In this document: positions 1-9,579 of the stretch, piece by piece | Position numbering within the stretch: position 1 is the first letter of the stretch | Layout of the letters: each line of letters starts with the position of its first letter | NCBI GenBank assembly: GCA_902791695.1 | Contig: CADAWR010000009.1 | Span: forward strand, 1-64,000 | Origin: an uncultured Bacteroidota bacterium | GTDB taxonomy: Bacteria > Bacteroidota > Bacteroidia > Bacteroidales > P3 | DNA: 64,000 bases | Reading direction: 5' to 3' | Program-made: the position numbers and the translations under genes | Notes under the pieces: generated by a model | What the model was told of the DNA's origin: nothing | The model's database searches: none | What the model saw: only the letters and a program-made list of their open reading frames with translations

Positions 1-442
1 GCGGCGCAGAAAAAGCACAAAATTTGCCATTTCTGTGCGAAAACAGCCAAAAAACGCGCCAAACACGCAATAAATCACTGTGTGTTATGATTTTACACAC
101 CACACAACCACCCTTTTCGGCAAAAGATATCAACACCCCCGTCACGTGGCATTCCCCACGCACCCTCTCCGTACCCGCTCCGTCTGTTCTACGGTTGTTC
201 ACCGGTTGTTTACCGGTTAAAACCGTCGAACAACCGGTGAACAATCGTAGAACGGACGGAGGGAGGGCGGAGGGAGGGCGGCCGAGAGGCAGAATCGCAC
301 GGGAGGCTAAAGGGTGAAGCTTGGCTCACCGAACAAAAACGAGAGATGCACCAAGGATGGAGGTGAAGAAGTGGGGCTGTTGAATAATTTTTTTTGAGGG
401 GCAAATATAATAATACGGGGGCGTATGCGTTACATATAGCAA
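1..442. other. Intergenic region upstream of tamB
   Basis: No credible gene is seen; short ORFs here run through the palindromic repeat at 161-281 and have no recognisable product. The remainder holds no clear terminator, RNA gene or full promoter. A minus-strand TATATTTG lies at 402-409 but lacks a TTG at the right distance and points away from tamB. If a minus-strand gene starts to the left of the window, this is a divergent promoter region; that cannot be checked here. Confidence 0.6.
161..281. repeat. Palindromic 11-nt array, copy 1
   Basis: Large imperfect inverted repeat centred near 219/220 (GGTTAAAACC at 215-224). The left arm, 180-218, reads as consecutive 11-nt units of the type GGTTGTTCACC. 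The right arm, 221-259, is its reverse complement with about five mismatches over 39 bp. Outside the core, left CTCCGTACCCG-type units and right GGAGGGAGGGC units (two in tandem, about 258-279) continue the 11-nt spacing and are mutually complementary. It belongs to the same family as the repeats near 10.3, 21.3 and 48.6 kb. Confidence 0.85.
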
Positions 443-3400
443 TTGAAGAAAGTGCTGAAAATAGCCGGACGCGTGTTGCTTGGGCTACTGCTGGCAGTGT
501 ATGTTGCTGTGGCAGTGGTCAATTACTCTGTTGTACAGTCGTACATAGGCACTATTGTGGGCAACCATTTCAGCAAGGAATGGGGCGGCACGGTGCGCGT
601 GGGGTCGCTGGGTGTGATGCCGTGGAACCATGCGATACTGCACGAGGTGCTGCTTGTGTCGCCCGACGGTGACACCATATTCGACTGCGGCACTCTGAGG
701 CTGAGTTTCAAGAGGTTTCCATTCATCAAGGGTGATTTGGACGATGGCGGGCACGACGCGGGAACGCTGAAGTTCGACAGGGTGTACCTTGGCAATGCCT
801 ACTATCACCTTAGCATAAGTGACAGCGAGGACCCTGATGTGAAGAGTGTAATCAACCTCCAGTATATTATCGACTATTTCAGCAGCAACGACACGACCCC
901 TCCGAGAGGCGGCCGCTTTACGGTGGATGTGGGGACGTTGACGCTGAACCATGTGCATTACCGCATGGACCTGCCGGACCACCGGACGACGGTGTATGAG
1001 CACGGGGTGCAGATACCGCACATGGAGTTCTACGACATATGTGCGAGGTTCAAGAACTTGCATGTGGTGAACGAGGAGGTGGATGTGCGTATGGTTCGAT
1101 TCCGCACCGAGGAACGCAGCGGATTCATTGTGAAGGACATCAGCGGCGACGTGCACACGGGCCGCACCGGCATCCACGCGCACAATATGGAGATTGAGAC
1201 TGCGAACAGCCGTATACTGCTTGACGCGGACCTTGTCTACGACAACTGGATGGGCTACTATCTGCACGATGTGGACCACCGTGCCGTGCTGCATGAGGGG
1301 ACAACGGTAGCCATGAGCGATGTGGCCTACTGGGCGCCAGTGCTTTGGGGATATAACGCGCAGATTGAAGCCTGCGGCATAATAAGCGGCCCTATTGACA
1401 AGCTGAATATCGATGATTTGCGGCTGGATTTCGGGCGCGACTCGAAGGTGGAGATTGACGGCACGCTGAGCGGGCTGCCCGACGTGAAGAATGCACGCGC
1501 GGACCTGCAGCAACTCGACGTGTGTGTGGCCGAAGGCGACGCCGAACGTCTGCTGGCAGCAATGCCGGTGAGCATCTCTCCCACCCTGCAGAAACTAATA
1601 GGCGAGGTGAAGCATGTGGACATGACGGCAGAAATACACGGTGGTGTGGCCGATGGCGGGACTGTGAACATGAACATCGCCAGCGGGATAGGCCATCTGC
1701 GCGCCGACGTCAAAGCCAAGCCTTCGAGCCACCACGGCCACGAGACGTGGCGTGTGAACCTCGATGCCAACAGCGATGGTCTGGGGCTAAGCCTCCTGGG
1801 CAGCGACTGGCTGACGCACAGCGGGCTGGCGCTGAGCGCTGAGGCCGATGTGCACAATATGAAGAGCGGGCTTAACGGTATCGACGGCCATGCAGACGTG
1901 GAATTGACCAACCCTGTGATACGAGGAAACAGGCTCGATCCGATAACTGCGCGCTGCCGTATTGAGGGCGGCGAGGCCGAAGTGGAAGCCCTCTCCACAG
2001 ACACACTGCTGCACTTTGAGTTCAAGGGTCACGGCGACTTGGCGGCAACAGAACACAGCTACGTCGCCGACCTAAGAATCGACCGCATCGACGGCGCATC
2101 ATTCCGGCTGCTGCCTGAGCGTTTTGCCGAGATGGCGACAACGTTGCAACTGCACGCCAAAGGCAACACCTTGGACAGCCTGTCGGGCGAAGCGGTGCTG
2201 ACGAACACAAGATTAGGTCCGGTGAAGGTGAGAGACCTGAGGCTGGACGTGGAAAGCAGTGGCGAGCACAAACAGATAGAACTGCGCAGCGACCCGCTGG
2301 ACGGCAATGTTAGCGGCAACTTCGACTATGCCGACCTGCCGGTAATGCTGCGCCACATGCTGCACAAGGTGGTGCCCGAGGACCTCGGCATCACGCCGCA
2401 AGTGACAGAAGGCGAGATGGCAGACCTGGTCGACAACAATATGCACTTCAACTTCGTATGGAACGACGACGGCAGGCTGCTCAAAGCGCTTGGCGGCAAA
2501 GCCACTGTGGCCGTTGGCACCCGATTGAGCGGCAGCTACAACAGCCGCGAGCTGATGAAGATGGCATTGCGTAGCGACTCGGTACGCATAGGCGGCATAT
2601 TGCTTGACGACCTCGGCCTGGGCGGACGCCCGTCGGCCGGAGCCTATGTGCTTACCACCGAGGCGCAGGAGCTGAAGGTGGGCACAGTGACAGTGCTGGA
2701 ACGGCCTTCGCTGACACTGAACAGCAACCAGTGGCGCACGCTGGCGGAACTGTACTGGGGCGAGAAAGATGCCCCGCGCAGCGGCGACCTGATGCTGAAG
2801 CTGGAGAGAGGCCTTGTGAGCGTCATGCGGCCATATTTCTATGTAGGCAGTACGCGCTGGGCACTTGACATTGACAGCTTGGCAATAGCTGTAGCCAACG
2901 GTTTCGAGGCCATTGGCAAAGGTATAAGCGCGGCAAGCGACGAACAACGCATCGAGGCTGCCCTGAAGCTTCGCGGCCGCGATGATGACAACATCAGCCT
3001 TGACATAGACAACTTCGACCTCAAGCTGCCCTGCGAGCTGCTGCTACAGGGCACACAGGTGGATGTTGGAGGCCACATTGGCGGGCGATTCGATATGTAT
3101 GGCCTAACGGCGACGCCGTACTTCAACGCCAACCTAGGCATAGACAGCTGCACGGTGAACAGCCAGCCGCTGGGCGACGTGGCGGTGCGGAGCAACTGGA
3201 ACGCAGAGCTGAACATATTGAACCTGCAGCTCACCGGTGACCGTGTGGCTGCACATGGATGGATAGGGCTGGGCAAGAAAGAGCAGGAGCTTGACTTCAG
3301 TGTGGATTTCAACAGTCTGGAGCTGGCACTCATGGCACCCCTGATGAAAGATTTCTCGTCGCGCTTCGAGGGGCAGCTGCATGGCACACTTGACGTCACC

Positions 3401-4900
3401 GGCACCACAACGAAGCCAGACCTTACAGGCGAGGCCTTCGTCGACAATGGTGCGCTGAAGGTTGACATCACCGGGGTGACTTATTACTTTGACGACACCA
3501 TAACATTCAAGAACAAGCAAATACACCTTAATGACTTCATTGTGCGCGACCCGCGAGGCGATACCGCTGTCGTAGCCGGAGATATACGATATAACAGCCT
3601 GAAAGACATCATACTCAACCTGACCTTGCACACAGATAATTTGCTACTACTTGACCAAAAGCGCGGCGAACAGTTCTACGGCACACTGCTGGCAGCAGCA
3701 GACGCAACAGTACGCGGCAGAATAGATGACATGGCCATAGGTGTCGTTGCACACACCAATCGCGGCTGCGCGTTGACAGTGCCGGTTAGTGGCCAACGTC
3801 AGGTGAAAGAGCAACGATACATAACCTTCGTAAGCGACGACAATGAGCCCAACATCGAGGCCGGCGAAAAGCGGCAGCGCACAATGCCCTTCAAACTGAG
3901 TGTCGACCTGTCTATCACTCACGACATGAAGCTGAACTTGCCAATGGATTTCTCCGAAGTCAAAGTCACGGTGGGGGCTACTGGGATGGGCGATCTGCAC
4001 ATGGACCTCGACGAAAAGATGCAGCCACAAGTGGTGGGAAGCTATGAGGTTACCAACGGTACTATGAAGCTCGGCATGATGTCGATGCTTGAGAAGAACT
4101 TTACGCTGGAGAGCGGAAGCAGCCTAAGCTTTTCCGGAAACTTGCCTGACGCACGTTTCGACCTACGTGCAGTGTACTCGCAGCGAGCAAATCTTAGCAC
4201 ACTGACTGGAAGCCTGTCGGCAGTGGACAACACGCAGAAATACATACAGGTTGAGAATATCATTGCTGTTGCAGGAACACTGCGCGAACCCACCATAGGC
4301 TTCGACTTGAGGCTACCAGGAGCGGATGCCAGCCTTGAGGACGAAGTGTTCGCTTACATAGACCGCAACAGCGAACGCGACATGATAAACCAAACAATGT
4401 CGCTGCTGCTGATGGGGCAGTTCTACAATGTCTCCGGCACTACTGTTGACAACGGTAGTACCGTCAATAACGGCCTGTCGAGCGGCTACTCAATGATGGC
4501 ATCGTCGGTGAGCAACATCGTTAGCGACATGGTACAATTCGTCAACGTTGACGTCAACTATAAGGCTGCCACCGACGTCACCAACGAACAGGTAGACGTG
4601 AATATCAGCAAAGATTGGGGGCGGTGGTACCTGGAAAGCACACTGGGCTACGGCGGTGAGAGACGCGAGTTGGAATCGTCGGCTAAGGGCACCACGGTAC
4701 TGGACGCATTGCTGGGCTACCGTATCACCCCAATGGTTCACGTATTCGCATACAACCGCACCAACACCAATGACTACACACGTATGGATCTACCATACAA
4801 ACAGGGTGTAGGCCTTAAGCTAACCAAAGACTTCGACCGATGGGACGAAATGCTCGGCATAAGGAAACTATGGCTAAAGAAGAAAACAAAAGGCAAATGA
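443..4900 (+). CDS. tamB: Translocation and assembly module TamB (DUF490)
   Basis: Large (1485 aa) inner-membrane-anchored periplasmic protein of the AsmA/TamB family, thought to bridge the envelope for outer-membrane protein or lipid delivery. One hydrophobic anchor lies at about residues 9-30, with basic residues before it. The body is beta-rich, with alternating short hydrophobic and polar strands as in the TamB beta-taco, and the last ~350 residues look like the DUF490 domain, ending in a barrel-like segment (YLESTLGYGG). The start chosen is TTG at 443, because it gives the expected short lysine-rich N-terminus before the anchor and no in-frame ATG precedes the anchor. The family is recognised from overall length, anchor and C-terminal character rather than catalytic motifs. 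The next gene overlaps its stop by ATGA. Confidence 0.85.
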   Translation: MKKVLKIAGRVLLGLLLAVYVAVAVVNYSVVQSYIGTIVGNHFSKEWGGTVRVGSLGVMPWNHAILHEVLLVSPDGDTIFDCGTLRLSFKRFPFIKGDLDDGGHDAGTLKFDRVYLGNAYYHLSISDSEDPDVKSVINLQYIIDYFSSNDTTPPRGGRFTVDVGTLTLNHVHYRMDLPDHRTTVYEHGVQIPHMEFYDICARFKNLHVVNEEVDVRMVRFRTEERSGFIVKDISGDVHTGRTGIHAHNMEIETANSRILLDADLVYDNWMGYYLHDVDHRAVLHEGTTVAMSDVAYWAPVLWGYNAQIEACGIISGPIDKLNIDDLRLDFGRDSKVEIDGTLSGLPDVKNARADLQQLDVCVAEGDAERLLAAMPVSISPTLQKLIGEVKHVDMTAEIHGGVADGGTVNMNIASGIGHLRADVKAKPSSHHGHETWRVNLDANSDGLGLSLLGSDWLTHSGLALSAEADVHNMKSGLNGIDGHADVELTNPVIRGNRLDPITARCRIEGGEAEVEALSTDTLLHFEFKGHGDLAATEHSYVADLRIDRIDGASFRLLPERFAEMATTLQLHAKGNTLDSLSGEAVLTNTRLGPVKVRDLRLDVESSGEHKQIELRSDPLDGNVSGNFDYADLPVMLRHMLHKVVPEDLGITPQVTEGEMADLVDNNMHFNFVWNDDGRLLKALGGKATVAVGTRLSGSYNSRELMKMALRSDSVRIGGILLDDLGLGGRPSAGAYVLTTEAQELKVGTVTVLERPSLTLNSNQWRTLAELYWGEKDAPRSGDLMLKLERGLVSVMRPYFYVGSTRWALDIDSLAIAVANGFEAIGKGISAASDEQRIEAALKLRGRDDDNISLDIDNFDLKLPCELLLQGTQVDVGGHIGGRFDMYGLTATPYFNANLGIDSCTVNSQPLGDVAVRSNWNAELNILNLQLTGDRVAAHGWIGLGKKEQELDFSVDFNSLELALMAPLMKDFSSRFEGQLHGTLDVTGTTTKPDLTGEAFVDNGALKVDITGVTYYFDDTITFKNKQIHLNDFIVRDPRGDTAVVAGDIRYNSLKDIILNLTLHTDNLLLLDQKRGEQFYGTLLAAADATVRGRIDDMAIGVVAHTNRGCALTVPVSGQRQVKEQRYITFVSDDNEPNIEAGEKRQRTMPFKLSVDLSITHDMKLNLPMDFSEVKVTVGATGMGDLHMDLDEKMQPQVVGSYEVTNGTMKLGMMSMLEKNFTLESGSSLSFSGNLPDARFDLRAVYSQRANLSTLTGSLSAVDNTQKYIQVENIIAVAGTLREPTIGFDLRLPGADASLEDEVFAYIDRNSERDMINQTMSLLLMGQFYNVSGTTVDNGSTVNNGLSSGYSMMASSVSNIVSDMVQFVNVDVNYKAATDVTNEQVDVNISKDWGRWYLESTLGYGGERRELESSAKGTTVLDALLGYRITPMVHVFAYNRTNTNDYTRMDLPYKQGVGLKLTKDFDRWDEMLGIRKLWLKKKTKGK

Positions 4901-5766
4901 GAAGGGTAATTATGCTTATAATGCTGGTCGTCGTTTGGTTGTCTACATACGCACAGGTCAACTACAGCGTGGACTCAATGCGTGTAGCGAATGCGGAATG
5001 GAGCGTGGACACCATGGAAGGGTTCTATCTGAAGCGTTATCATTTCGGAGATGGGGCGCTCTTCTGCTCTGCGCAACACCTCTTTGTCATAGAGATACCA
5101 GCACGTTCTCACCGCCGTCTGGCCTTTGTGAGCGACACCGCCCTCACCGAAGTGTCGACACTTGCAAAGCGCAACGGCGCCTTTGCGGCAGTGAACGGCA
5201 GCTTCTTCGACATGGATGCTGGCAACCCTGTATGCTACCTGCGCATCGACGGCAAGCCTATAGGCGAAAACACTCCCGCAAAGACCGACTCAGTGAACCG
5301 CAAATACTACCAGTTTGCCACCATGGCGCTACGCGGCGGCAGAGCACGACTAGCGGTGCCCGACAGTAATCGCCTGTGGGAAGAGAGCCTGCCTGACAGC
5401 AACATCATGACCGCCGGTCCAATGCTACTACGCAAAGGGGAGATGGTTCCACAACGCGACGACCGTACCTTTGTCACCCATCGCCACAACCGCACAGCTC
5501 TCGGCCTGCGGCCCGACGGCACCACGTTGCTGGTGGTGGCCGACGGACGCTTCAAACATCAGGCGGAAGGGCTCACCCTCTCCGAGCTAGAGTTGGTGAT
5601 GCGCTGGTTGGGCTGCTCCGATGCCATAAATCTCGACGGTGGCGGCAGCAGCACCATGTATGTGCAAGGAAAACCCTACGGCGGAGTGGTTAACTACCCC
5701 TCCGACAACAGGCAGCACGACCACGAAGGTCAGCGGCCCGTCTCAAACGCCATCCTGGTACTTTAG
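4897..5766 (+). CDS. Phosphodiester glycosidase family protein (NAGPA-like, DUF2233)
   Basis: Exported protein of 289 aa of the NAGPA/YdhD-type phosphodiester glycosidase family, whose members cleave phosphodiester-linked sugars in phosphoglycans or envelope polymers. Family hallmarks are AVNGSFFD in the first half and AINLDGGGSSTM with a following SNAIL near the C-terminus. The start at 4897 is preferred over an upstream in-frame ATG at 4840 because it gives a clean signal peptide (MRRVIMLIMLVVVWLSTYAQ) and forms an ATGA overlap with the tamB stop. Translation is therefore probably coupled to tamB. The natural substrate is unknown. Its stop codon overlaps the stop of the convergent small lipoprotein gene. 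Confidence 0.85.
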   Translation: MRRVIMLIMLVVVWLSTYAQVNYSVDSMRVANAEWSVDTMEGFYLKRYHFGDGALFCSAQHLFVIEIPARSHRRLAFVSDTALTEVSTLAKRNGAFAAVNGSFFDMDAGNPVCYLRIDGKPIGENTPAKTDSVNRKYYQFATMALRGGRARLAVPDSNRLWEESLPDSNIMTAGPMLLRKGEMVPQRDDRTFVTHRHNRTALGLRPDGTTLLVVADGRFKHQAEGLTLSELELVMRWLGCSDAINLDGGGSSTMYVQGKPYGGVVNYPSDNRQHDHEGQRPVSNAILVL

Positions 5767-5987
5767 CGTTTCTTGTACTCCTGCCCTATCTCGCTGGGGT
5801 TCATGCGCTCGTTGCTCTCAACGCATCCGCGACGGCCAGAGCTGTAAGCACTGCATTTCACGTCGGGATTGACATACAGAACCTCCTCGCGACCATTGTC
5901 GTAGCAGTAGCACACTTTACTATCACATGCGGCAAACGTTAATGCCGCTACAGCGGAGAACACCGCCATCAATATCTTCTTTTTCAT
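5763..5987 (-). CDS. Small lipoprotein of unknown function
   Basis: A 74-aa protein with a signal peptide of about 19 residues and a lipobox ending at Cys20 (TFAAC). The mature part is about 54 residues and contains further cysteines (CYCY, KCSAY, RGC), so disulfides are possible. I do not recognise the family. It begins with an ATGA overlap on the GH92 stop, so it is the last gene of that minus-strand operon. Its TAA overlaps the convergent TAG of the phosphodiester glycosidase at 5763-5766. Confidence 0.7.
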   Translation of the reverse strand: MKKKILMAVFSAVAALTFAACDSKVCYCYDNGREEVLYVNPDVKCSAYSSGRRGCVESNERMNPSEIGQEYKKR

Positions 5988-8605
5988 TTCACTATTATTT
6001 CATCCACAAACAGCCACGCCTGCTCACCGGCACTGATGTGCCAGTCGGGTAGCTTACCGTAATTCTCAACAGTTACTTTGAAGTACTTGGCACGGACTTT
6101 TTTCATCACAGCAAAGAGCTGCGTGGTGCTCTCTCCTTGACGCTGCTGGGCACTCTCGCTCCCAGGCGCTTCTGCAAGCTCCGGAACCGTACCATATAAT
6201 TTCCAATTCTCGCCGTCGACACTGTACTCTATCTTCACACCTTTGGGGTAGAATATCCAGCTGCGCATATTCTCCAGGCAGTTCACGCCAACCATCTGCA
6301 CCATCTGCTCTTCGTCCATCTCCACCACGGCCACCATGTCCTCCTGCCAGCCCTGCCATCCACCTATGCGGTAGTTGATGTTACCGTAGATGTTGTCCAC
6401 CATGCCTTCGGGGCCGTTCTCTGTATACTGAGGAGCTGGCTGCGTTAGGTAAGTGACGTGCTTGTCGGCCTGTATCTTCACCTCCTTATGGCTCACCGTC
6501 TGTGACTTCAGGCGGCCTTCCCATTGTGCACAAGTGTCCGTCACCTTGTCGCGGTCACTTTGCATGCGCCAATCGTCAAACACCGGACACGGCGTGATGC
6601 GGTATTCCTGCGGGCAGGCCAACGGCACACCGTTGGGGTCGGAAGCCAACGCCCAGTCGAGCTCGTTCTCGAAAATGGGCGTCGTATGACACCAGATGCC
6701 GCTTCCCGGGCATATCTCGTACATGCCCAGTGCGGCGAGCACATACCAGGCGCTCATCTGCCCGCAGTCCTCGTTGCCGCAAAGGCCGTCAGGCATACTG
6801 CTGTACAGCTCGCCAAGTATCCTGTGCACATACTTCTCCGTCTTCTCCGGCTGACCGAGGAAGGTGTAGAGCCAGGCCGCATGGTGACTAGGCTCGTTGC
6901 CGTGAGCGTACATGCCTATGAGACCCGTCACGTCAATCTGGTCGCGGCCACTCATGGTGTTGTGGCCCTCGAAGAGGCTGTCGAGGAAGGCCACAGCCTT
7001 GTCCTTACCGCCCAAATGCGAGACCCAAGCGTCGATATCGTGCGGCACATAGGTGCTGTACTGCCACGAGTTGGCTTCGGTGAAGTGATTGTTAACCTCA
7101 GTGGGCTCGAAAGGCGTCACCCATGCGCCGTTACGCTTCGGGTGGGCGAAGCCGTTGCTGTCTATCACATTCTGCCAGCTCTGGCTGCGAATCCAATAGG
7201 TGCGTGCTGTAGCAGTGTCGCCCGCTATCTGCGCCATCTGCGCTATGCACCAGTCATCATAGGCATATTCCAGCGTCTTGCTGACGCTCTCGTTGTCGAT
7301 CTCCGACGACAGATAGCCCTGCTTGGCGTATTCGCGGTGCGCCTCTGTGCGGTTGCTCGTAGCCACCATAGCCTCGAGCAACTGCTTCGGCGTATAGCCT
7401 GCCAGCGTGCCGTCATTCTCGTGCAAGTAGTTGTATGCCTCGAGCATCATGGGCACCGCGTGGTAGCCTATCATGCAGTGCGTCTCATGGCTTGCCAGCT
7501 CCCACATAGGCAGCTCGCCACCCTGCTCGTAATTCTTCATGGCCGTGTAGACAAAATCCACCGTGCGCTCGGGCTCTATCTGCGTCAACAGCGGGTGCAG
7601 CGCGCGATACGTGTCCCACAGCGAGAAAACCGTGTACACCTCCCTACCCTTGTCGGCCACATGTATCTCGTTGTCGGTGCCGCGGTAGCGGCCGTCGGCA
7701 TCGCTCCACAGGTAGGGCGACGTCATGCAGTGGTAGAGGGCTGTGTAGAAGCAGCGGCGCTGTTCCTTGCTGCCACCCTTCACCTTCAACTTGCCGAGGG
7801 CGGCCTCCCATGTGCTGTCGGCACCCTTACGCGCAGCGTCGAAATCTTTGTACTCGGCGGCATTGAGGTTACCCACAGCTCCCTCAATGTCAACACCGCT
7901 GATGGCCACCTGAAGCTCCAGCTGCTCGGCGTCGCCTATCATGACACGTGCCTGCGTTGAATCGGCGTTGTAGATCACCTCTTTGAACGGCACATTGCCA
8001 CGTATGGCGTAGAACAAATGCTGGTCGGGGTTCCATGCGCTACTCTCGCGCCAGCCGACAATGAGGCCGTCGCGCTCCATTATCTTGCCGCTGAGCAGCA
8101 CATCACGGTGGTGCAAATCCAGCACAAATCCGTTATTCTTCCTCTGCGCATAGCTATAGCGGTGGTATGCCACGCGGCGGTCGGCGGTGAGCTCCACGGT
8201 GGTGCCGTTATCGTCCAGCAGCACCTTGTAGTAGCCAGCCTTTGCCACCTCGCTCCTGTGGCTGAAGTAACTCTTGTATTGGTCCCTGTCCAGAGGGCAC
8301 TTCCCCACAACCGGCATCAGCAGCACATCGCCATAGTCCTCGCAGCCGGTGCCGCTGAGGTGGGTGTGGCTGAAGCCGTAGATGGTGTCGTCGCTGTAGT
8401 GGTAGGCGCTGCAGCCGTCCCAGCCCTGGAGCCGCGTGTCGGGCGAAGGCTGTATCTGCCCAAACGGCACAATGGCACCCGGGAAGGTATGCCCGTGGCC
8501 GTCGGTACCAACCATAGGGTTCACATACGATGTGAGCGATTTATCGCCGCAAGCGGCAAACAACAGAGCAATGCCCAGCAGACAAACTATTCTTTTCATA
8601 ATCAT
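5984..8605 (-). CDS. GH92 family alpha-mannosidase, lipoprotein
   Basis: Exported glycoside hydrolase family 92 enzyme, a calcium-dependent exo-alpha-mannosidase family used by Bacteroidota on N-glycans and yeast mannan. The N-terminus has a signal peptide with lipobox (LLFAAC), followed by NPMVGTDGHGHTFPGA and GFSHTHLSGTGC, typical of the first domain. The catalytic (alpha/alpha)6 part carries GELPMWELASHETHCMIGYH. About 870 aa is longer than the usual ~750. The extra ~120 C-terminal residues (IEYSVDGENWKLYG, KYFKVTVENYG) resemble a discoidin-like carbohydrate-binding fold. The start is either ATG 8605, which makes an ATGA overlap with the ROK gene, or ATG 8599. It sits with a ROK sugar kinase and a barrel protein, suggesting a mannose-glycan scavenging unit. 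Confidence 0.92.
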   Translation of the reverse strand: MIMKRIVCLLGIALLFAACGDKSLTSYVNPMVGTDGHGHTFPGAIVPFGQIQPSPDTRLQGWDGCSAYHYSDDTIYGFSHTHLSGTGCEDYGDVLLMPVVGKCPLDRDQYKSYFSHRSEVAKAGYYKVLLDDNGTTVELTADRRVAYHRYSYAQRKNNGFVLDLHHRDVLLSGKIMERDGLIVGWRESSAWNPDQHLFYAIRGNVPFKEVIYNADSTQARVMIGDAEQLELQVAISGVDIEGAVGNLNAAEYKDFDAARKGADSTWEAALGKLKVKGGSKEQRRCFYTALYHCMTSPYLWSDADGRYRGTDNEIHVADKGREVYTVFSLWDTYRALHPLLTQIEPERTVDFVYTAMKNYEQGGELPMWELASHETHCMIGYHAVPMMLEAYNYLHENDGTLAGYTPKQLLEAMVATSNRTEAHREYAKQGYLSSEIDNESVSKTLEYAYDDWCIAQMAQIAGDTATARTYWIRSQSWQNVIDSNGFAHPKRNGAWVTPFEPTEVNNHFTEANSWQYSTYVPHDIDAWVSHLGGKDKAVAFLDSLFEGHNTMSGRDQIDVTGLIGMYAHGNEPSHHAAWLYTFLGQPEKTEKYVHRILGELYSSMPDGLCGNEDCGQMSAWYVLAALGMYEICPGSGIWCHTTPIFENELDWALASDPNGVPLACPQEYRITPCPVFDDWRMQSDRDKVTDTCAQWEGRLKSQTVSHKEVKIQADKHVTYLTQPAPQYTENGPEGMVDNIYGNINYRIGGWQGWQEDMVAVVEMDEEQMVQMVGVNCLENMRSWIFYPKGVKIEYSVDGENWKLYGTVPELAEAPGSESAQQRQGESTTQLFAVMKKVRAKYFKVTVENYGKLPDWHISAGEQAWLFVDEIIVK

Positions 8606-9567
8606 TTCGGCATCTTGATGAGTGCAGCGGCACCAAGTATGGCCACCTCGTTGGCCTTCAACTCGCTCATGCGGATATGGCAGCTGCCTACATAAATATT
8701 GAGCAGATACTTGTCGAACGCGGCGCGCAACGGCTTCAGCAACGGCTCGCCCACCTGAGCGGGACCTCCCATGAGGAATATGGCCTCCGGAGCCGAGAAG
8801 GTCACACTGTTGGCCATTGCCAGACCCAGCCAGTCGCCCACCTTCTCCCACGTCCTGAGGGCCACGGGGTCGCCCTGATGCGCCGCCTCGCCGATGAGTT
8901 TGCTCGTAATCTCGGCGTCGGGCACCTCCTTGAGCATACGCTCCTGGTCGGGGTTCTCGCGGCGCAGCTCTATGTATGTCTGCACAATGCCGCGTGCCGA
9001 CGTGTAGGTCTCAAGGCAGCCTTCCCTGCCGCACGAGCACTTGCGCCCGTGAGGGATAAGGATGTTGTGCCCCAGCTCGCCGGCGCCGCCGGTAGAGCCA
9101 TGCACCAACTTGCCGTCGACCACTATGCCGCTGCCCACGCCGGTGCCGAGGGTAAACATGATAAAGTGCTTCATGCCTTGGGCGCCGCCGTAGACATACT
9201 CGCCGTAGGCCGCCGCATTGGCGTCGTTGCTGAGCACCACCGGCACGGCCATGTATTTCTTAATCTCCTTGCCGAAGTCAAGCACGCCCTTGATGGTAAG
9301 GTTCGGTGCATTGTCCACGCAGCCAGTGTAGAAGTTGCCGTTCGGCGCTCCGATGCCTATGCCCTCCAGCTCCACGGCCTCGCCGTCTTTGCCCTGCTGC
9401 TCCTCAACCATGTCCTTTATCTCGCGCATCATGTCGCGCACATATGGCTCAAGCTCCGTATAGGCATTGGTCGGAATGTTCCGGCGCTGGATTATATTAC
9501 CGTTCTCGGTCACCATACCCATGTCGGTGTTGGTGCCGCCCATGTCAACTCCAATAGTGTATTTCAT
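8602..9567 (-). CDS. ROK family sugar kinase
   Basis: Cytoplasmic sugar kinase (321 aa) of the ROK family; members phosphorylate glucose, mannose, fructose or N-acetylhexosamines. The N-terminal phosphate-binding loop is GVDMGGTNTDMG (residues ~6-17). The catalytic Asp lies in LSNDANAAAYGEY. The zinc site is the ROK signature HGRKCSCGREGCLE. There is no N-terminal HTH, so it is a kinase and not a NagC/XylR-type repressor. It lies between an outer-membrane barrel gene (13 nt upstream) and the GH92 mannosidase (ATGA overlap), so phosphorylation of the released hexose is the likely job, possibly mannose. The substrate cannot be fixed from sequence alone. Confidence 0.92.
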   Translation of the reverse strand: MKYTIGVDMGGTNTDMGMVTENGNIIQRRNIPTNAYTELEPYVRDMMREIKDMVEEQQGKDGEAVELEGIGIGAPNGNFYTGCVDNAPNLTIKGVLDFGKEIKKYMAVPVVLSNDANAAAYGEYVYGGAQGMKHFIMFTLGTGVGSGIVVDGKLVHGSTGGAGELGHNILIPHGRKCSCGREGCLETYTSARGIVQTYIELRRENPDQERMLKEVPDAEITSKLIGEAAHQGDPVALRTWEKVGDWLGLAMANSVTFSAPEAIFLMGGPAQVGEPLLKPLRAAFDKYLLNIYVGSCHIRMSELKANEVAILGAAALIKMPK

Positions 9568-9579
9568 AACCTTGCAGAA

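Noticed and set aside
161..281. Palindromic array as a CRISPR array or as a rho-independent terminator
   Set aside because: Units are contiguous without unique spacers, so not CRISPR. No T-run follows, and copies lie upstream of promoters, so not terminators.
485..1513. 342-aa open frame on the minus strand
   Set aside because: Lies fully antisense to tamB; composition is Val/His/Arg-rich as expected for a shadow frame in GC-rich DNA; no signal or domain.
6524..7960. 478-aa open frame on the plus strand
   Set aside because: Antisense to the well-supported GH92 gene; no recognisable domain.
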